From positions 124,001 through 188,000 of the forward strand of contig NZ_FNGF01000009.1 in the NCBI RefSeq assembly GCF_900102815.1: a stretch of 64,000 nucleotides of DNA, written 5' to 3'. A program made the position numbers and the translations under genes. Positions within the stretch are counted from its first letter, which is position 1. Each line of letters begins with the position of its first letter. Under the pieces are notes generated by a model. The model ran no database searches. It was given only the letters and a program-made list of their open reading frames with translations, and had not been told where the DNA came from. Shown piece after piece: positions 61,385 to 64,000 of the stretch. Source of the DNA: Glycomyces sambucus. GTDB taxonomy: Bacteria > Actinomycetota > Actinomycetes > Mycobacteriales > Micromonosporaceae.

Positions 61385-63081
61385 CGCAGCTCGCCCCGAA
61401 GCCCGCCGCCGGCGCGTTCGACCGCCGCCTGCTCCACCGCGCCCGCGGCGCGTCCGTCTACATCGGCGTGTGCGCGGCGCTCGGCCTGGCCCAGACCGCG
61501 TGCGTGGTCGCCGGGGCCTGGCTCATCGCCTCCCTCGTCGCCGGGGCGTTCGCCGGAGGCGAGGACCTGGCGGCCCTCGGGCCGCGGCTCGTCGCGCTCG
61601 CCGCCGTCCTCGCCGCCCGCGCGCTCCTCGCCTCGGTCCAGGAGGCCGCCGCGAACCGCGCCGCCGCCGGGGTCAAGTCCGACCTGCGCCGCCAGGCCCT
61701 CGCACGCCTCATGCGCCTGCCCTCCGGCACCCGCCACTCCGGCGAGACCGCGAACCTCCTGGTCCGCGGCATCGACGCCCTGGACGCCTACTTCGCGCGC
61801 TACCTGCCCCAGCTCGTGCTCGCCGCGATCGTGCCCGCCGGCGTCCTCGTCGTCATGCTCATCGCCTACCCGCCCGCCGCGCTCATCGTCCTCGTCACGC
61901 TCCCGCTCATCCCCCTGTTCGGGATCCTCATCGGCCACTACACGAAAGCCCGCGCCGACCGCCAGTGGGCGGTGACCTCCCGGCTCGCGCACCACTTCGC
62001 CGACCTCGTCGCCGGGCTCCCCACCCTGAAGGCGTTCGGCCGCGCCGCCAAGCAGACCGGGGCCATCGAGGTCACCACCGGCGAGTACCGGCGCCGCTCG
62101 ATGTCGCTGCTGCGCGTCGCGTTCTGCTCCGCGCTCGTCCTCGAACTCGCCGCGTCCCTGTCCGTGGCCGTCGTCGCCGTCACCGTGGGCGTCCAGCTCG
62201 TGGACGGCGGCCTCGCCGGCCAGGCCGGGCTCCAGACCGCGCTCCTCGTCCTCATCCTCGCCCCCGAGGCGTACCTGCCGCTGCGCAATGCCGGGGCCCA
62301 CTACCACGCCAGCGCCGAAGGGCTCGCCGCCGCCGAACGGGTCTTCGCGATCCTCGCCGAGCCCACCGAGGAGGGGACCGGACCCGCCGAAGCGGGCGAG
62401 CCCACCGACGCGCCCGCCCTCACCAGCGCCCCGCACATCGCGCCGCCGCTGCGCCGCGCGCCCACGATCATGTTCCGCCGCACCGTCTTCGCCTACCCCG
62501 GCCGCGACCCGCTGCCCGAACTCAGCCTCACCGTGCCCGCCGCGCAGACCACCGTCCTCACCGCCCGCTCCGGCGCGGGCAAGTCGACGCTCCTCGCTGC
62601 GCTCCTGGGCTTCCGGCAGCCGGTGGGCGGCTCGATCGCCTTCGACGGCACCGACCTCGCCCGCCTCGACCTGGAGGCCATCCGCCGCTCCGTCTCCTGG
62701 CTGCCCCAGAAGCCGGTCCTCATCGACGGCACCGTCGCCGACAACGTGCGCCTCTCGGTGCCGCACGACGCCTCCGACCCCGCCGTCGCCAAGGCCATCG
62801 CCGCCGCGCACGCCCCCGACGGGCGCCGCCGCGTCACCGCCGGCGGCGCCGGGCTCTCCGCCGGGGAGGCCGCCCGGGTCGGGCTCGCCCGGCTGCTGCT
62901 GCGCGCCGACCTCCTCGACACGCCGGTCCTGCTCCTGGACGAGCCGACCGCGCACCTCGACACCGACACCGAGCGCGCGGTCCTCGAATCCTTCGCGCCC
63001 TACCGCGAGAACCGGACCGTGCTCATCGCCTCGCACCGCGACGCGGTACGGGCCATCGCCGACCGAGAGGTGGACTGGTAG
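61381..63081 (+). CDS. cydD: ABC transporter CydD for cytochrome bd assembly
   Basis: 566 residues from the ATG at 61381 (ATGA overlap). Six-helix ABC1 domain, then nucleotide-binding domain: Walker A TARSGAGKSTLLAA, Walker B PVLLLDEPTAHLD, switch His in IASHRDAV. The signature LSAGEAARVGLAR replaces LSGGQ with LSAGE, common in CydD-type proteins. CydDC exports thiols such as cysteine and glutathione-like compounds and is needed for bd oxidase assembly. Partner follows with one-base overlap. Confidence 0.94.
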   Translation: MTQLAPKPAAGAFDRRLLHRARGASVYIGVCAALGLAQTACVVAGAWLIASLVAGAFAGGEDLAALGPRLVALAAVLAARALLASVQEAAANRAAAGVKSDLRRQALARLMRLPSGTRHSGETANLLVRGIDALDAYFARYLPQLVLAAIVPAGVLVVMLIAYPPAALIVLVTLPLIPLFGILIGHYTKARADRQWAVTSRLAHHFADLVAGLPTLKAFGRAAKQTGAIEVTTGEYRRRSMSLLRVAFCSALVLELAASLSVAVVAVTVGVQLVDGGLAGQAGLQTALLVLILAPEAYLPLRNAGAHYHASAEGLAAAERVFAILAEPTEEGTGPAEAGEPTDAPALTSAPHIAPPLRRAPTIMFRRTVFAYPGRDPLPELSLTVPAAQTTVLTARSGAGKSTLLAALLGFRQPVGGSIAFDGTDLARLDLEAIRRSVSWLPQKPVLIDGTVADNVRLSVPHDASDPAVAKAIAAAHAPDGRRRVTAGGAGLSAGEAARVGLARLLLRADLLDTPVLLLDEPTAHLDTDTERAVLESFAPYRENRTVLIASHRDAVRAIADREVDW

Positions 63082-64000
63082 TGGTCAGTCGTCGTTCGTA
63101 TTCGCAGTGGCGCAACACGATCGCCCTGCGGCTCGGCCTCGGCGCCGTCCTCGGCGCCCTCGCCCAGCTCAGCGCCCTCGGGCTCCTCGCGGTCTCGGCG
63201 TACCTCGTCTCCCGCGCCTGGGAGCAGCCGCCGATCCTGTACCTCATGGTTGCGATCACCTCGGTGCGCGCGCTCGGCATCGGCCGCGGCGTCCTGCGCT
63301 ACGCCGAGCGCCTGACCTCCCATGACGCCGCCTTCCGCGGCCTCGAACGCCTCCGCGTCGCCGTGTGGCGCAAGCTGGTGCGCCTCGCGCCCGCCGGGAT
63401 GCCGGTGTGGCGCTCGGGCGACCTCCAGGCCCGCCTGGTCGACGACGTCGACGGCACCGGCGACCGGTGGCTGCGCGGGACCCTCCCGCTCACCGCCGCG
63501 GTCATCACCGCCGTCGTGGCCGTGGTCCTCCAGACCGCGATCCTGCCCGCCGCCGGGGCCGTCCTGGCCCTGACGCTGCTCGCCGCGGGCCTCGCCGGGC
63601 CCGCACTCGCCTCCTGGTCCTCGCGGTTCGCCCTGCGCGCCACCGCGGCCGAGCGCGGCGAGCTCACCGAGAACGTCCGCGCCTGCCTCCACGGCCGCGA
63701 AGAGCTCGTCGCCGCCGGCACCGACGCCGTCGCGCTCGAACGCGCCCTCGACGGCGACGAGCGCCTGCGCCGCGCCCACGCCCGCATCGCCTGGTCCGCC
63801 GGGCTCGGCCAGTGCGCCGGCCTGCTCGCCATGGCCGCCGCCGTCGCCGGCGCACTGTGGACCGGCATCCCCGCCGTCGCGGCCGGGACCCTCGACGGGG
63901 TCCTCCTCGCCTGCCTCGCGCTCGTCCCGCTCGCCGCCTTCGAACCCGTCCTCGCCCTCCCCGCCGCGGCCCAGCAGACCGCTGCCGCCAAGGAGAGCGG
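63081..64000 (+). CDS. cydC: ABC transporter CydC, 3' end beyond window
   Basis: A GTG at 63081 overlaps the cydD stop. 306 codons are visible, covering the ABC1 membrane domain (GLLAVSAYLVSRAWEQPPIL, LRYAERLTSHDAAFRGLERL, RSGDLQARLVDDVD). The nucleotide-binding domain is outside the window. The SHDAAFR and DLQARLVDDVD motifs mark CydC. Confidence 0.93.
   Translation, partial: MVSRRSYSQWRNTIALRLGLGAVLGALAQLSALGLLAVSAYLVSRAWEQPPILYLMVAITSVRALGIGRGVLRYAERLTSHDAAFRGLERLRVAVWRKLVRLAPAGMPVWRSGDLQARLVDDVDGTGDRWLRGTLPLTAAVITAVVAVVLQTAILPAAGAVLALTLLAAGLAGPALASWSSRFALRATAAERGELTENVRACLHGREELVAAGTDAVALERALDGDERLRRAHARIAWSAGLGQCAGLLAMAAAVAGALWTGIPAVAAGTLDGVLLACLALVPLAAFEPVLALPAAAQQTAAAKES

Overview
The window is very GC-rich DNA, densely coding on both strands, with frequent GTG starts, many ATGA/GTGA overlaps and GC-rich hairpin terminators. 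This fits a high-GC Gram-positive actinomycete. Supporting signs are GatCAB, IdeR-like iron boxes, Tat-type signal peptides, a DUF485/SSS symporter pair and a cydABDC cluster. A Glycomyces-like or related filamentous genus is a guess, not something the sequence proves. No tRNA, rRNA, insertion sequence, integrase or CRISPR array was found.

Layout. 1-7.1 kb: partial DUF4173 membrane protein, VIT1-type metal transporter, CorA, a three-gene ABC-exporter/TetR operon with a clear palindromic operator, and a Tat-exported PhoX/DUF839 protein. 7.3-15.1 kb: ligA, a membrane GGDEF-EAL protein, an ECF sigma factor with SnoaL tail, a DUF234-type ATPase and a VOC protein. 15.4-21.3 kb: a carboxylate-uptake block made of DUF485 plus symporter, a LytS/LytTR two-component pair, a small membrane protein and a second symporter. 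21.3-25.8 kb: an Erm-type rRNA methyltransferase behind a short leader ORF, a membrane-anchored receiver protein, a secreted peptidoglycan-binding/M15-like protein and two poorly characterised genes. 25.9-29.5 kb: a heterodimeric ABC exporter whose two ATPase domains are degenerate in complementary ways. 29.9-34.8 kb: gatCAB, then a leader ORF and mgtE. 34.9-39.8 kb: membrane metallophosphoesterase, PQQ-type sugar dehydrogenase, 2-hydroxyacid dehydrogenase and two PH-like membrane proteins.

40-48.5 kb is a six-gene oligosaccharide operon: family-5 binding protein, two permeases, two ATPases and an intracellular GH42 beta-galactosidase. It sits behind a promoter with CCGAAA-type palindromes. 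A related palindrome lies just downstream of the promoter of the secreted GH10 xylanase at 55.8 kb, so the two loci probably share a repressor that is outside this window. They would act together: secreted xylanase cuts polymer, the Opp-type importer takes up fragments, and GH42 trims them inside.

49.0-51.7 kb: a CDP-alcohol phosphatidyltransferase/VTT pair, then a compact, less GC-rich four-gene unit (Crp-like regulator, one-TM small protein, nucleotidyltransferase, PycTM-like membrane effector). This unit looks like an uncharacterised nucleotide-signalling or defence cassette and is the best novelty candidate. The nucleotidyltransferase frame runs 257 bases into the effector gene, which suggests a lost stop codon.

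51.8-64 kb: DUF3159 protein, an unknown protein, threonine aldolase, bfd and bfr each behind iron-box-like repeats, the xylanase, a GNAT acetyltransferase, proC with a palindrome at its start, and cydABDC running off the right edge.
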